A DNA stretch of 18,134 nt from the NCBI RefSeq assembly GCF_001908105.1, contig NZ_MKGQ01000046.1, forward strand, positions 1 through 18,134, given 5' to 3'. Position numbers and translations under genes: made by a program. The DNA comes from Xenorhabdus eapokensis (GTDB lineage Bacteria; Pseudomonadota; Gammaproteobacteria; Enterobacterales; Enterobacteriaceae). The notes beneath the pieces were generated by a model, which ran no database searches, was not told the origin of the DNA, and saw only the letters and a program-made list of their open reading frames with translations. Each line of letters begins with the position of its first letter. The first letter of the stretch is position 1. This document shows positions 1-6,650 of the stretch, in pieces.

Positions 1-792
1 ACTGGTGTCACCCGGCTGGTAGGGCAGGACAATGCCCGGCGGCACCGAGCCGGCGTCATCGGCAAACACCAGCGTATTGCGCCCGTTGCCGCATTCAAAG
101 AAGTAGAAAATGCCTTCTTCTGCGGTCAGCCGTTGCAGGAAAGCAAAGTCACTTTCCTGATATTGCACACAGAATTCCCGCTCCGGGTGGGCATGGCGCA
201 GACTGAAGATGATGTCACGGATACCGTGCTCTTTCAAAATCGTGGTGATAATGGTCGTAATGTTCCGTTGCTGGAAGATACGCGAGTTTTGCCGCAGGGT
301 AGTGCGCCACAGGTCAGGACGAATACTCATCTGGTAGGTGGTCTGGTGCAAACCGGTATTACCCTGTTCAAAGCTGGCGACCATACCGGTGATACTGCGG
401 CTTTCTGCCCCATCCTGGGTGATCGTCAGGGTGGCGGTGCGATCGAGTACGGCCGGAAAGTCGATAGCCGGATCGGCACTCGCCAGCCCCACCTCCAACG
501 TGAACGGCTGGGAAAAGTGTTCATTCAGGGTAAAATCGGTAACGACAAAGGTTTGCGGCGGTAACCCGCCCGCCGTCAGGGTAAATTGCAGGCCGCTTGG
601 GGTTTTGCCATCACTCAGCATTTGCAGGGCTTTGGTGGCGGCGCTGTGACCGCTGGCGGCTTTCTTTGCCAACCCTTGTCCGTGCCCAACGAGTGTCCCG
701 GTTGCCTGCTGAGCCATCCGGGTGGCTTGTTTCCCCTGCCCAAACAGTGCCTTTCCTTGCTGAAGTTTTGCGATGTGCTTTTTCACTGACAT
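1..792 (-). CDS. vgrG: Type VI secretion spike protein VgrG (TssI), N-terminal part, runs off the left edge
   Basis: Reading leftward from ATG at 790-792, the frame stays open for 264 codons to the window edge; a GGGAG ribosome site lies 6 nt upstream of the ATG. From about residue 63 the protein matches the VgrG N-terminal gp27-like region: 'GLQFTLTAGGLPPQTFVVTD', then 'FTLNEHFSQPFTLEV', 'LDRTATLTI', 'ITGMVASFEQG' and 'CVQYQESDFAFLQRLTAEEG'. VgrG trimers form the puncturing tip of the T6SS and carry effectors in or on their C-terminal end, which is outside the window. The first 60 or so residues are an Ala/Gln/Lys-rich, probably helical extension, whereas most VgrGs start almost directly at the 'LQFTL' strand. 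Family assignment is firm; effector content is unknown. Confidence 0.93.
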   Translation of the reverse strand, partial: MSVKKHIAKLQQGKALFGQGKQATRMAQQATGTLVGHGQGLAKKAASGHSAATKALQMLSDGKTPSGLQFTLTAGGLPPQTFVVTDFTLNEHFSQPFTLEVGLASADPAIDFPAVLDRTATLTITQDGAESRSITGMVASFEQGNTGLHQTTYQMSIRPDLWRTTLRQNSRIFQQRNITTIITTILKEHGIRDIIFSLRHAHPEREFCVQYQESDFAFLQRLTAEEGIFYFFECGNGRNTLVFADDAGSVPPGIVLPYQPGDTS

Positions 793-1539
793 AGATGTCT
801 CCCTGAGATGATAACGGATAACGTGATAACCTGACAGCGATGTCGGTCATCACGCTCGGGCATAACATTTAAATTCATCCGGCGTTGCCTCTGACAAATG
901 TGATGATGAAAGCATCAACAGTACACCGTAAACCTGAGATAATTTGAAGAGGCTGTGATACCAGAATATTGTGCTTAATTCATGAAAAATAATAATGAGG
1001 GGGAATGATAAATAAGGGATAAATGAAAACCAAATGAAATCAAGTGAAATAAAAAAACGCCACGACAATGGCAGCGTAAAAAGTTAAAATAATTGCGCCA
1101 TTAGTGTAATACACTATGTTTTTATCAATGGTTAATTAATTGTTCTGTGGTTTATTGTTAGCAGATTCAATGCTTATCTGGTAACATAATGATTTAATAA
1201 GACAAATAAAATATCAAGGGTGTTGAAAATCATGATCATTTTCATTTCGTGATTATGGTCACAAAAATTGTTATTTGAAATGATGACAGCATCTTTCAAT
1301 CCAATCTTAAAATAAAACACCATAACAAAAATAGATACTTCATTCTTGTTAAAATACAACTCAGATGTTTATTTGTGATAAGAATAAATATCACGATGAG
1401 ATAATATTGATATAAACACGATGAAAAGATATTTTTCTTTATTTTAGACAGATTGCTGTTCAAACTGATTGAAAATACACCGTGAAAAAGCGGCATAAAA
1501 CACAGTTTGACCGCGCCTGACACAATCGCTATTATCTTG
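793..1539. other. AT-rich intergenic region upstream of vgrG
   Basis: About 750 bases with no convincing gene on either strand. Composition is clearly AT-rich compared with vgrG on the left and the island on the right. It must hold the vgrG promoter (reading left). The short open frames here have no family resemblance and no good ribosome site. AT-rich DNA next to a T6SS gene suits H-NS-type silencing, but that is inference. Confidence 0.6.
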
Positions 1540-1550
1540 CTGTTATTTCA

Positions 1551-1661
1551 TGATCCCTCACGCCTGCAAGGATCAGCGTTAAGCGGCGAAGTAAAAACTC
1601 CTGTAGCCTGAAAGGGAGTGCATGCAATGCGGTACATCTGCGCACTTTTGGAAGCAGATAT
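1551..1661 (+). ncRNA. Three-hairpin repeat module, copy 1 (candidate structured leader RNA)
   Basis: Three short stems in series: TGATCC 1551-1556 with GGATCA 1570-1575; CTCC 1598-1601 with GGAG 1615-1618; ATCTGC 1636-1641 with GCAGAT 1654-1659. The same three stems recur at 3318-3425 (plus) and 11575-11681 (minus), while loop sequences vary. The GGGAG in the second stem would be the ribosome site, at 8 nt spacing, of an ATG at 1627 opening a small frame (1627-1857) that begins MRYICALLEADI. No known RNA family is recognised. It could equally be a protein-binding or recombination site. Confidence 0.45.
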
Positions 1662-1840
1662 CCCCGGACACCTAACCCTCCGTCTGGGGATGAAAGTTTC
1701 CCGGTGGTATTCATCACCGGCTATTCACATACATAACCGAGCAGAACAGGCTCTGCCTTACGTTAATCGATACCGTTTTAACCGGTACAACATTCACCTG
1801 CATTTTGCATTTATCACGATAAACGTCCCGAAAACGGCGC

Positions 1841-1882
1841 GGCGTCACTTGTGTTAAAGCGCAGCGTTTACCAAGTGACGCC
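1841..1882. repeat. Long palindrome inside left arm
   Basis: GGCGTCACTTG (1841-1851) is perfectly complementary to CAAGTGACGCC (1872-1882), an 11-bp stem around a 20-nt spacer that is itself partly self-complementary (TAAA and TTTA around GCG repeats). The equivalent in the right arm is GCGTCACTTG 11360-11369 with CAAGTGACGC 11390-11399. Conservation of both halves in both arms suggests function, such as a recombinase or replication-protein site or a bidirectional terminator. There is no T-run, so a rho-independent terminator is less likely. Confidence 0.7.
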
Positions 1883-2305
1883 ACAAAGCGGCAAACGTCC
1901 ATAGCCCATCCGGTCTGGTTTTACGGCCGATTTGAACCCCGCATTACTCAGTGAAACCACGTAAAACAGACTATTAACCACCCTGTTGTCTGATGGATAA
2001 ACGATTGTCCTATCGGATTTTCAACCCACTGCCTGATTGCAGGCTGATGCAGTAAAAATTAAGGAGAAATTCATCACGTCAAGATAATGAGGCGTTCATC
2101 CTGAATAAATCAGGCACTGAACGGGGAGCATGTCATCGCTGTGCTGAGCACGTCGCGAGCTCCTGCAATAACTCAACACAATCCCGCCCTGCTACACATT
2201 GTCTGACGCACCACGGAACGGTGAACCTGAACCGACACGCAGGGAATTGTTTTAAAAACGACTAAAAATGAATAAAACACAAGCAAAACAGCAGGAGAGG
2301 CGAGA

Positions 2306-3223
2306 ATGGCGCAGGGATCGACACGTTCAAAGGTTGAGCAGTTCAGAAAAGCCTTTATTACTCATGCCCGACAGGCGGGCGGAAGTTTTGTGACAGTGGC
2401 TGATCGTGAGCGGATTGCCCGGTATTTCCTTGATTATTTAAAAAACAATGGCATCAAACTCCGGCAAATGGATAGCCTGAAGGTGAAATATATTGAGCGC
2501 TACATCGCTGAACGGAAAGCTCACCACATTAATCACCGGACATTGCAAAATGAAATGTCGGTGCTGCGAGCCATTTTAGCGCAGGCGGGAAAGCACAAGC
2601 TGGCTGATCCCGATAATGCCCGCCTGAGTAACCGGGCATTGGGTATCGCTGAGACGAGCCGCAAGGGAACGAAAACGGCGTTGACACCGGCCGCGTTCCG
2701 GGAAATTTTTCAGCAGGTGGAACAAAAAGACCGGCGAGTGGCAGCGGTGATGCAACTGGCTTATGTACTGGGGCTGCGCACCAAAGAAGCGATCGAAGCC
2801 TATAAATCGTTAGCGACCTGGAAAAAAGCGCTGGAAAACGGGCATACCTCTGTGCGGGTGGTGTTCGGCACCAAAGGCGGACGTCCAAGACAAACGGTCA
2901 TATTGGATCGGGAAGCCCTGCAACACGCGATTGCTTATGCGGAACGCGAGCAGACTGGGCATGGCGGCAAACTGATTGATAAGCCGACGATCACGCAGGC
3001 CATAGACCGTTACCGCTATATTGTCAGACGTGCAGGACTGAGCGGCAAGAAAGCCCCACACAGTATGCGCTACCATTTTGCCCAGCAATCCGGCGAACAT
3101 TATACCGCGCAGGGCTTCAGCGAGCAGGAAGCACAGGCCCTGGTCTCGATGGATTTGGGGCATGGCGATGGGCGTGGGCGCTATATCCGGCAGGTATATT
3201 ACCAGAATATTGAGGGTGAATAA
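2306..3223 (+). CDS. Tyrosine recombinase (integrase-domain protein, Integrase_1-like)
   Basis: A 305-residue site-specific recombinase expected to cut and rejoin DNA through a phosphotyrosine. An N-terminal core-binding half (about 1-115) is followed by the catalytic half. The visible catalytic set is complete: Arg158 in 'LGLRTKEAI', Lys190 in 'GTKGGRPR', His252 and Arg255 in 'PHSMRYHF', His286 in 'DLGHGDGRGR', and Tyr298 or Tyr299 in 'RQVYYQN' as nucleophile. The ATG at 2306 follows AGGAG at about 2291. It is the first gene right of the left inverted arm and probably acts on sites in or near it. This type often sits in integrative elements without a separate excisionase. It appears intact. 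Its target site is unknown. Confidence 0.88.
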   Translation: MAQGSTRSKVEQFRKAFITHARQAGGSFVTVADRERIARYFLDYLKNNGIKLRQMDSLKVKYIERYIAERKAHHINHRTLQNEMSVLRAILAQAGKHKLADPDNARLSNRALGIAETSRKGTKTALTPAAFREIFQQVEQKDRRVAAVMQLAYVLGLRTKEAIEAYKSLATWKKALENGHTSVRVVFGTKGGRPRQTVILDREALQHAIAYAEREQTGHGGKLIDKPTITQAIDRYRYIVRRAGLSGKKAPHSMRYHFAQQSGEHYTAQGFSEQEAQALVSMDLGHGDGRGRYIRQVYYQNIEGE

Positions 3224-3317
3224 GATCATCCCGTTTCTGACATTATTTTCAGTATCAGAAAATGAATTACCTATTGATCTTAATATGTTCATTGATTAGC
3301 GTAGCCAGACTTATCCA

Positions 3318-3428
3318 TGATCCGGTCGCTTGTGAGGATCACCTTCGGGCAGCGACACCCACACTCCCGTAGCCTGCAAGGGAGTACACACTGTGTGGTA
3401 CATCTGCCCACCTTTGGAAGCAGATATC
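3318..3428 (+). ncRNA. Three-hairpin repeat module, copy 3 (candidate structured leader RNA)
   Basis: Third copy of the module found in both arms: TGATCC 3318-3323 with GGATCA 3336-3341; CTCCC 3364-3368 with GGGAG 3380-3384; ATCTGC 3402-3407 with GCAGAT 3420-3425. The second loop is GTAGCCTGCAA. GGGAG in stem 2 stands 8 nt before a GTG at 3393 that opens MWYICPPLEADI, equivalent to the starts in the other copies. This frame runs on without a stop into the first antirestriction gene, so the module sits at the head of the island's main gene block. A regulatory role is inference. Confidence 0.45.
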
Positions 3429-3462
3429 ATCTTTGTTGATGATGAAGGTTATTTAATCCACG

Positions 3463-3511
3463 CTGGCAACCCAGCCAGTCAACCCGGACGGGGAACATGC
3501 TTCCCGTCGGG
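3463..3511 (+). promoter_or_regulatory. Double hairpin leader before first antirestriction gene
   Basis: CTGGC 3463-3467 pairs with GCCAG 3474-3478; then GACGGG(G)AA from 3487 pairs with TTCCCGTC 3501-3508, followed by GGTGTTCTCCG and TTATTTT. The same order (CTGGC/GCCAG, GACGGGGAA/TTCCC, GGTGTTCTCCG, T-rich, ribosome site) is found before the next gene at 3998-4060. It could be an attenuator, a terminator with read-through or an RNA-stability element. Confidence 0.5.
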
Positions 3512-3545
3512 CAAGGTGTTCTCCGTTATTTTAAAGGAGTCCACC

Positions 3546-3986
3546 ATGCAACAAAACGAAACCAGGACAACGGTGCATGCTGTACCGGCGTCTGAATTGT
3601 CCCCTTTTGCGGACGTCTTTCCGCGAAGTAGCCCACTGGAATTGAGGCTGCTGGAACACTCGGTCATTAAAGCGGCGGTTACGCTGTGTGAGGATTACCG
3701 GTGTGATACCTGGCAGTGCCGGAAAGTGTCCGACAAAATTGCCTATGCCGTGCCGACCCGTGCTGACACGTATGGGGTCAAAATCGAGACCACTGACTTT
3801 AACAGCGAGGTGTCAGCAGATACGTTCGGGCTGATGGTCACCCTGACGGTACTGGGCTATCTGACGGCACTGGTAAAGCAGGATGAAATCGCTGAACGGT
3901 TGTGTGATTTGCGGGAATATGCGCTGCAACACCCCCAGGCCCCGTGTATCCGGGCGGCTTTAAGTTTAGCGGGGGCATGGCGATAA
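3546..3986 (+). CDS. Antirestriction protein, KlcA/ArdB family (copy 1)
   Basis: A 146-residue protein of the KlcA/ArdB family, whose members relieve type I restriction when an incoming element enters a new host. Family landmarks appear in order: 'LCEDYRCDTWQCRKVSD' (the LC..Y....W motif), 'AYAVPTRADTY', 'SADTFGLMVTLTVLGYL' (the LSADA.G motif) and 'LREYALQHPQAPCIRAAL' near the C-terminus. The ATG at 3546 has a good AAAGGAGT ribosome site. The frame is open upstream to a GTG at 3393, giving an alternative 197-residue form with a 51-residue leader, but family length and ribosome site favour 3546. A second, diverged copy follows directly. Function is inferred from the family. Confidence 0.85.
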   Translation: MQQNETRTTVHAVPASELSPFADVFPRSSPLELRLLEHSVIKAAVTLCEDYRCDTWQCRKVSDKIAYAVPTRADTYGVKIETTDFNSEVSADTFGLMVTLTVLGYLTALVKQDEIAERLCDLREYALQHPQAPCIRAALSLAGAWR

Positions 3987-3997
3987 TTTAATCTACC

Positions 3998-4060
3998 CTG
4001 GCACAATGCCAGTCACCCGACGGGGAATTCCTTTCCCATCGGGCAGGGTGTTCTCCGTCT
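3998..4060 (+). promoter_or_regulatory. Double hairpin leader before second antirestriction gene
   Basis: CTGGC 3998-4002 pairs with GCCAG 4008-4012. CCCGA-C-GGGG (from 4016) pairs with TTCCC-A-TCGGG (to 4043). GGTGTTCTCCG and a T-run (CTTTTTTATTT) follow. It is almost a copy of the leader at 3463-3525 even though the coding sequences have diverged strongly, so the leader itself seems to be maintained. The T-run after a stem gives it the look of an intrinsic terminator or attenuator. Confidence 0.55.
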
Positions 4061-4082
4061 TTTTTATTTACAGGAGAACATC

Positions 4083-4544
4083 ATGCAAGAAGGTGACCTT
4101 ATCATGCTGGACAGTCCCGCGCTGTCCGCGGCATTTCCCGGTAAAAAATCGCTGGAGCGGTTGTTTCTGGGGTTTCTGATTGTCAATACCGCTTCAACGT
4201 TATGCAAAAATGACCCGTATGAACAATGGACAGGCCGGCAGGTGTCTGAGTCGCTGGCCTATATGGTGCCAACCTCAGCGAAAAACTATCCGGTTTACCT
4301 GTCGGACACGCAGTTAACGGTGACACTCTCAGCCGATGCCTTCGGGCTGGCGGTGACGTCAATCGTGCTTGCCCGTATCGCCGCGCTGAATGAGCTGAAT
4401 GCGGATGCCTGTCGGTTTCGCGAATTGCGGGAATATGCGAAGCAACATCCGGAAAACGGCCTGATAGAATCAGTCATGACATTGAGATTCCACGAGGACT
4501 TTATCAGCCCGTCATTAATCGAAAATCAAAATCATCATCATTGA
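4083..4544 (+). CDS. Antirestriction protein, KlcA/ArdB family (copy 2)
   Basis: A 153-residue paralogue of the preceding protein. Landmarks are 'TLCKNDPYEQWTGRQVSESL', 'AYMVPTSAKNYPV', 'LSADAFGLAVTSIVLARI' and 'FRELREYAKQHPENGLIESV'. The last block is nearly the same as in copy 1 ('LREYALQHP'), while the N-terminal third is unrelated by eye. The ATG at 4083 has GGAG 7 nt upstream; a second in-frame ATG lies 8 codons on. The C-terminus has extra residues ending in three histidines (NQNHHH). Two diverged copies in tandem may widen the range of restriction systems blocked, which is inference. Confidence 0.83.
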   Translation: MQEGDLIMLDSPALSAAFPGKKSLERLFLGFLIVNTASTLCKNDPYEQWTGRQVSESLAYMVPTSAKNYPVYLSDTQLTVTLSADAFGLAVTSIVLARIAALNELNADACRFRELREYAKQHPENGLIESVMTLRFHEDFISPSLIENQNHHH

Positions 4545-4604
4545 GGTTATCGGCCTATGTCGCTGTTAACCCTGCTCTTTTCTTAAGCGCCTGGCCAGGG
4601 AGCC

Positions 4605-4645
4605 GAAAACACCTTCCCGGCATCGGGCGGGTGTTTTCTTTATTT
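4605..4645 (+). terminator. Strong intergenic hairpin with T-rich tail
   Basis: GAAAACACC (4605-4613) pairs perfectly with GGTGTTTTC (4630-4638), a 9-bp stem whose loop contains an inner CCCG/CGGG stem; TTTATTT follows. It lies between antirestriction copy 2 and the next gene and reads as an intrinsic terminator or attenuator, about 25 nt before the next ribosome site. CTGGCCAG at 4591 recalls the first stem of the two leaders upstream. Confidence 0.6.
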
Positions 4646-4668
4646 GACATTCAATCAAGGAAATACCG

Positions 4669-5211
4669 ATGAACCCGATTTTTCTGCCCGTGCCGGCTGA
4701 AACCAACCCGGCCTTACGTGAAGATATTTTTACTGCCCAGGTCACCGGCCTGATACAACCCCCACAAATGCCCCCGTCTCTGCGGGCGGAAACCCTGACG
4801 GTGTGCGAAGCTTTCTCGGTTATGGAAGTGGTGCAGCGGCTGAAGGTTATCCATTTACTGGGGGACTGGCCGGTGCCGGAGACTCCATCCGGTCAGGCGG
4901 CGTGTGTGTTTTTTCCGCTGACCGTCATGATTTATGACGCCGGGGACAGAAAGGTGCTCGGTGGCCGGTTTTATGACGAGATTGTCTGGGCACAGCCGGT
5001 GACGCTGGCCTCAGAGCGCCTGTCACTGGTACAACGGCAACAGCAGTTGTGTCAGTCGGCGGTATTTGAGCAGGGCTGGCAGAATATGCAGGCTGCCAGT
5101 GCACTGTGGCATGAGGCGCACTTACTGTCGCTGCATGGGGTTTCGCCCCGTTATCAACAGTGCCGTGAAGTGCAGGATATTCTCCGGCACAGCACGACAG
5201 TCAGTATTTAA
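4669..5211 (+). CDS. Uncharacterised island protein
   Basis: A 180-residue protein I do not recognise. The ATG at 4669 has AAGGAA 7 nt upstream. It has no signal peptide or membrane segment, and no Cys/His cluster or nucleotide-binding motif. A Pro-rich N-terminus ('IFLPVPAETNP') is followed by an alternating hydrophobic core ('VCEAFSVMEVVQRLKVIHLL', 'ACVFFPLTVMIYDAG', 'VLGGRFYDEIVWAQPV') and a Gln-rich, probably helical C-terminal half. High GC matches its island neighbours. It sits 16 nt upstream of the CbtA-type toxin gene and may be cotranscribed with it. It does not resemble CbeA/YfjZ antitoxins, which normally precede such toxins, so its role is open. Confidence 0.7.
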   Translation: MNPIFLPVPAETNPALREDIFTAQVTGLIQPPQMPPSLRAETLTVCEAFSVMEVVQRLKVIHLLGDWPVPETPSGQAACVFFPLTVMIYDAGDRKVLGGRFYDEIVWAQPVTLASERLSLVQRQQQLCQSAVFEQGWQNMQAASALWHEAHLLSLHGVSPRYQQCREVQDILRHSTTVSI

Positions 5212-5227
5212 CGTGGGAGATATTACT

Positions 5228-5536
5228 ATGGCACCTTTACGTTTAACCGTCTGGCAGGTGATTGCCGGCACGCTGCTGAAACGGCATTTTGGCCTGAACC
5301 TGAATGATACGGCCCTGTGTGACGCTGACACGGTGGCTGAACTGATGGCCAGTGGCGTCCAGCCCTTTGAAGCCATCAACGCGTTGGTGGATAAATACGA
5401 TTTAACCCGGCTGAATGCGCAGGGTATCCAGAGCAGTACACCGTATCTGGGTATTCATGATGAACTGAGGGCGATTTTCGACAGCGGTATTACCGAAACG
5501 CTGCTCAGTCAGGACACCGGGTCACAGCCCAAATAA
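5228..5536 (+). CDS. CbtA/YpjF-family toxin (type IV toxin-antitoxin), apparently without partner
   Basis: A 102-residue protein close in pattern to the E. coli prophage toxins CbtA (YeeV), YkfI and YpjF: 'LTVWQVIAGTLLKRHFGLNL', 'NDTALCDADTVAELMASGV' and 'FEAINALVDKYDLTRLN' match the family's 'VTIWQTLLTRLLDQHYGLTL', 'NDTPF', 'AVNFLVEKYALVR' signature. Family members inhibit cell division and shape by acting on FtsZ and MreB and are countered by CbeA-type antitoxins that stabilise filament bundling. The ATG at 5228 with GGGAGA upstream is preferred over the longer in-frame start at 5066, which overlaps the previous gene. No CbeA/YfjZ-like gene is adjacent. The C-terminal part after residue 65 is less family-like. 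Confidence 0.82.
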   Translation: MAPLRLTVWQVIAGTLLKRHFGLNLNDTALCDADTVAELMASGVQPFEAINALVDKYDLTRLNAQGIQSSTPYLGIHDELRAIFDSGITETLLSQDTGSQPK

Positions 5537-5552
5537 CCTATTTTTCAATCAC

Positions 5553-5578
5553 CCATCGGGGGAGCTGTGCCCTGATGG
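5553..5578 (+). promoter_or_regulatory. Intergenic hairpin before YubB-like gene
   Basis: CCATC (5553-5557) pairs with GATGG (5574-5578), continuing with a G-T pair and GGG/CCC. It lies in the 89-base gap before the next gene and fits the pattern of one GC-rich hairpin per gap in this island. There is no T-run after it, so a leader or processing element is likelier than a terminator. Confidence 0.4.
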
Positions 5579-5625
5579 CGCGGTTCCTCCGGTTTATGCT
5601 GATTCATCCAATGAGGAACCTGACC

Positions 5626-6549
5626 ATGGCAGAATGGTATACTAATCAACTGGACATCACCGGTAAGTCGGTGTGTATTGACGTAATGCAACAATGGGTC
5701 TGCGGGGAAGAAACCCCCCGTTACCGCCAGGCGGTACAGCAAAGCCTGCGGCTGTTTCTGGCCGGCTGTGCGGGGATACTGAAACCGACTAAACCGCAAA
5801 CCTATGCGCCTTACCCGGCACTGGTGTGCGGCACGGCGGCGCCGACGGCACAGAACCTGGCTTTTGAACAGTGGCTTAAGTTGTTGCAGGATAATGTGCC
5901 GTTAAACAGCGACAACATTAAACGGACCGATAACCTGTACCGCCAGTCCTGTCTCAGCCTGTTGCGTTGGGAAAGCGTACCGGCACCGGCGCGTGACATT
6001 ATCACCCGTCTCCTGACCCGCCAGTATACCGACTGGTTTGGCATGGTGGGCTGGTCTGAAACTATCGATATCGGCGCGTGCTGGGATAAGCTGAACACTT
6101 ACCCGGGATCGGCGCAGCCCTGCGATATGCTGATGATAATGCCGACCCGCCTTGCCACCGAGATTAACGGCAACAGTGGCTTGCTCAAAGGCATCGCGAC
6201 TCCGGCGCAGTTTTACGACGCGCAATACGGTATGGAATGGCCGTTGGGTCACCATGTCCGCTGGGAGCGCCGGCATGTCAGCAGCCTGACCGTGCGCTTT
6301 GATTCCCCCTGGGCACCGCCTTCGGCCGAACTGATGGGCGAGCTGTCATCGGTGTTTGACTGTGAAATCCGCCACGGGTACAGCGAACCGTCAGGAAGCC
6401 TCAAAGGTTACGATTGCTATGACCAGGGCGAGCATGTGGACAGTGGCAACGGGCTGTCAGGACGGGAGAACCGGCCTGCGCTTTATCTGGTCAACGATGA
6501 CAAGCGGGCGGTGAACCTGCCTGTGCCGGCCATTGCCGTTGGGCAGTAA
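5626..6549 (+). CDS. YubB/Api92-like (DUF1281) ferredoxin-like-domain protein
   Basis: A 307-residue protein. Its start 'MAEWYTNQLDITGKSV' and a C-terminal block with 'VRFDSPWAPPSAELMGELSS' and then 'YSEPSGSLKGYDCYDQGE' match the YubB/Api92-like family found on F-like plasmids, phages and islands. In that family a ferredoxin-like fold follows the 'W..PW.PP' element. The molecular function is not established. The ATG at 5626 with AGGAA 8 nt upstream fits the family start; an in-frame ATG at 5575 would add 17 residues that look like translated leader. The middle region (about 60-200) is longer than the small family members and may be a lineage-specific insertion. It has the same orientation and GC-rich composition as its neighbours. 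Confidence 0.75.
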   Translation: MAEWYTNQLDITGKSVCIDVMQQWVCGEETPRYRQAVQQSLRLFLAGCAGILKPTKPQTYAPYPALVCGTAAPTAQNLAFEQWLKLLQDNVPLNSDNIKRTDNLYRQSCLSLLRWESVPAPARDIITRLLTRQYTDWFGMVGWSETIDIGACWDKLNTYPGSAQPCDMLMIMPTRLATEINGNSGLLKGIATPAQFYDAQYGMEWPLGHHVRWERRHVSSLTVRFDSPWAPPSAELMGELSSVFDCEIRHGYSEPSGSLKGYDCYDQGEHVDSGNGLSGRENRPALYLVNDDKRAVNLPVPAIAVGQ

Positions 6550-6575
6550 CGCATTGCTTATTTAAACTATACCAA

Positions 6576-6625
6576 CCGAATGGGGAAGCACGTTCCCCTT
6601 TCGGGACGCGTTTTCCTTTTTCTTT
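6576..6625 (+). terminator. Strong hairpin with long T-rich tail before methyltransferase-like gene
   Basis: CCGAA 6576-6580 pairs with TTCGG 6600-6604, and GGGGAA 6582-6587 pairs with TTCCCC 6593-6598, around a 5-nt loop with one internal T-T mismatch: 11 pairs. A very T-rich stretch (TTTTCCTTTTTCTTTTTTTG) follows. The core resembles the GGGGAA/TTCCC stems at 3487-3508 and 4016-4043. It is terminator- or attenuator-like and placed just before the next ribosome site. Confidence 0.65.
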
Positions 6626-6650
6626 TTTTGTTCTTCAGGGAAAACAGGTG

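Larger units (their letters stand above)
1540..2280 (+). repeat. Left arm of a ~0.7 kb imperfect inverted repeat
   Basis: Aligned by eye to the reverse complement of 10985-11693, this stretch is collinear over almost its whole length. Matching blocks include 1561-1590 (GCCTGCAAGGATCAGC, then AAGCGGCGAA), 1603-1660, 1691-1705 (ATGAAAGTTTCCCGG), 1822-1836 (AAACGTCCCGAAAAC), 1839-1881, 2085-2125 (ATAATGAGGCGTTCATCCTG, then CAGGCACTGAACGGGGAG) and 2208-2244 (CCACGGAACGGTGAACCT, then CCGACACGCAGGGAA). Blocks around 1720-1810 and 1950-2040 are more diverged. The arm ends just upstream of the first recombinase gene. Two related arms in opposite orientation bracket about 8.7 kb, which is seen directly; their role (element end, regulatory leader or recombination substrate) is inference. 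Confidence 0.85.

Noticed and set aside
133..868. Several open frames on plus and one on minus (611-868) overlapping the vgrG region
   Set aside because: They are in other frames of the vgrG coding region, with no family resemblance; the VgrG frame has the family motifs and ribosome site.
1627..1857. Small frame starting MRYICALLEADI in the left arm, with a counterpart at 11429-11608 minus
   Set aside because: Only the first 12 or so residues are conserved; beyond that an indel shifts the frame between copies, so nucleotide-level (RNA or site) conservation is likelier than a protein. Kept as part of the module description only.
1714..1902. Minus-strand 62-residue frame over the left-arm palindrome
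   Set aside because: The equivalent right-arm frame is interrupted by a stop and the ribosome site is weak; similarity is explained by the palindrome itself.
2810..3292. 160-residue minus-strand frame antisense to the first recombinase
   Set aside because: It is the shadow of a GC-rich gene, whereas the plus frame carries the full recombinase catalytic set.
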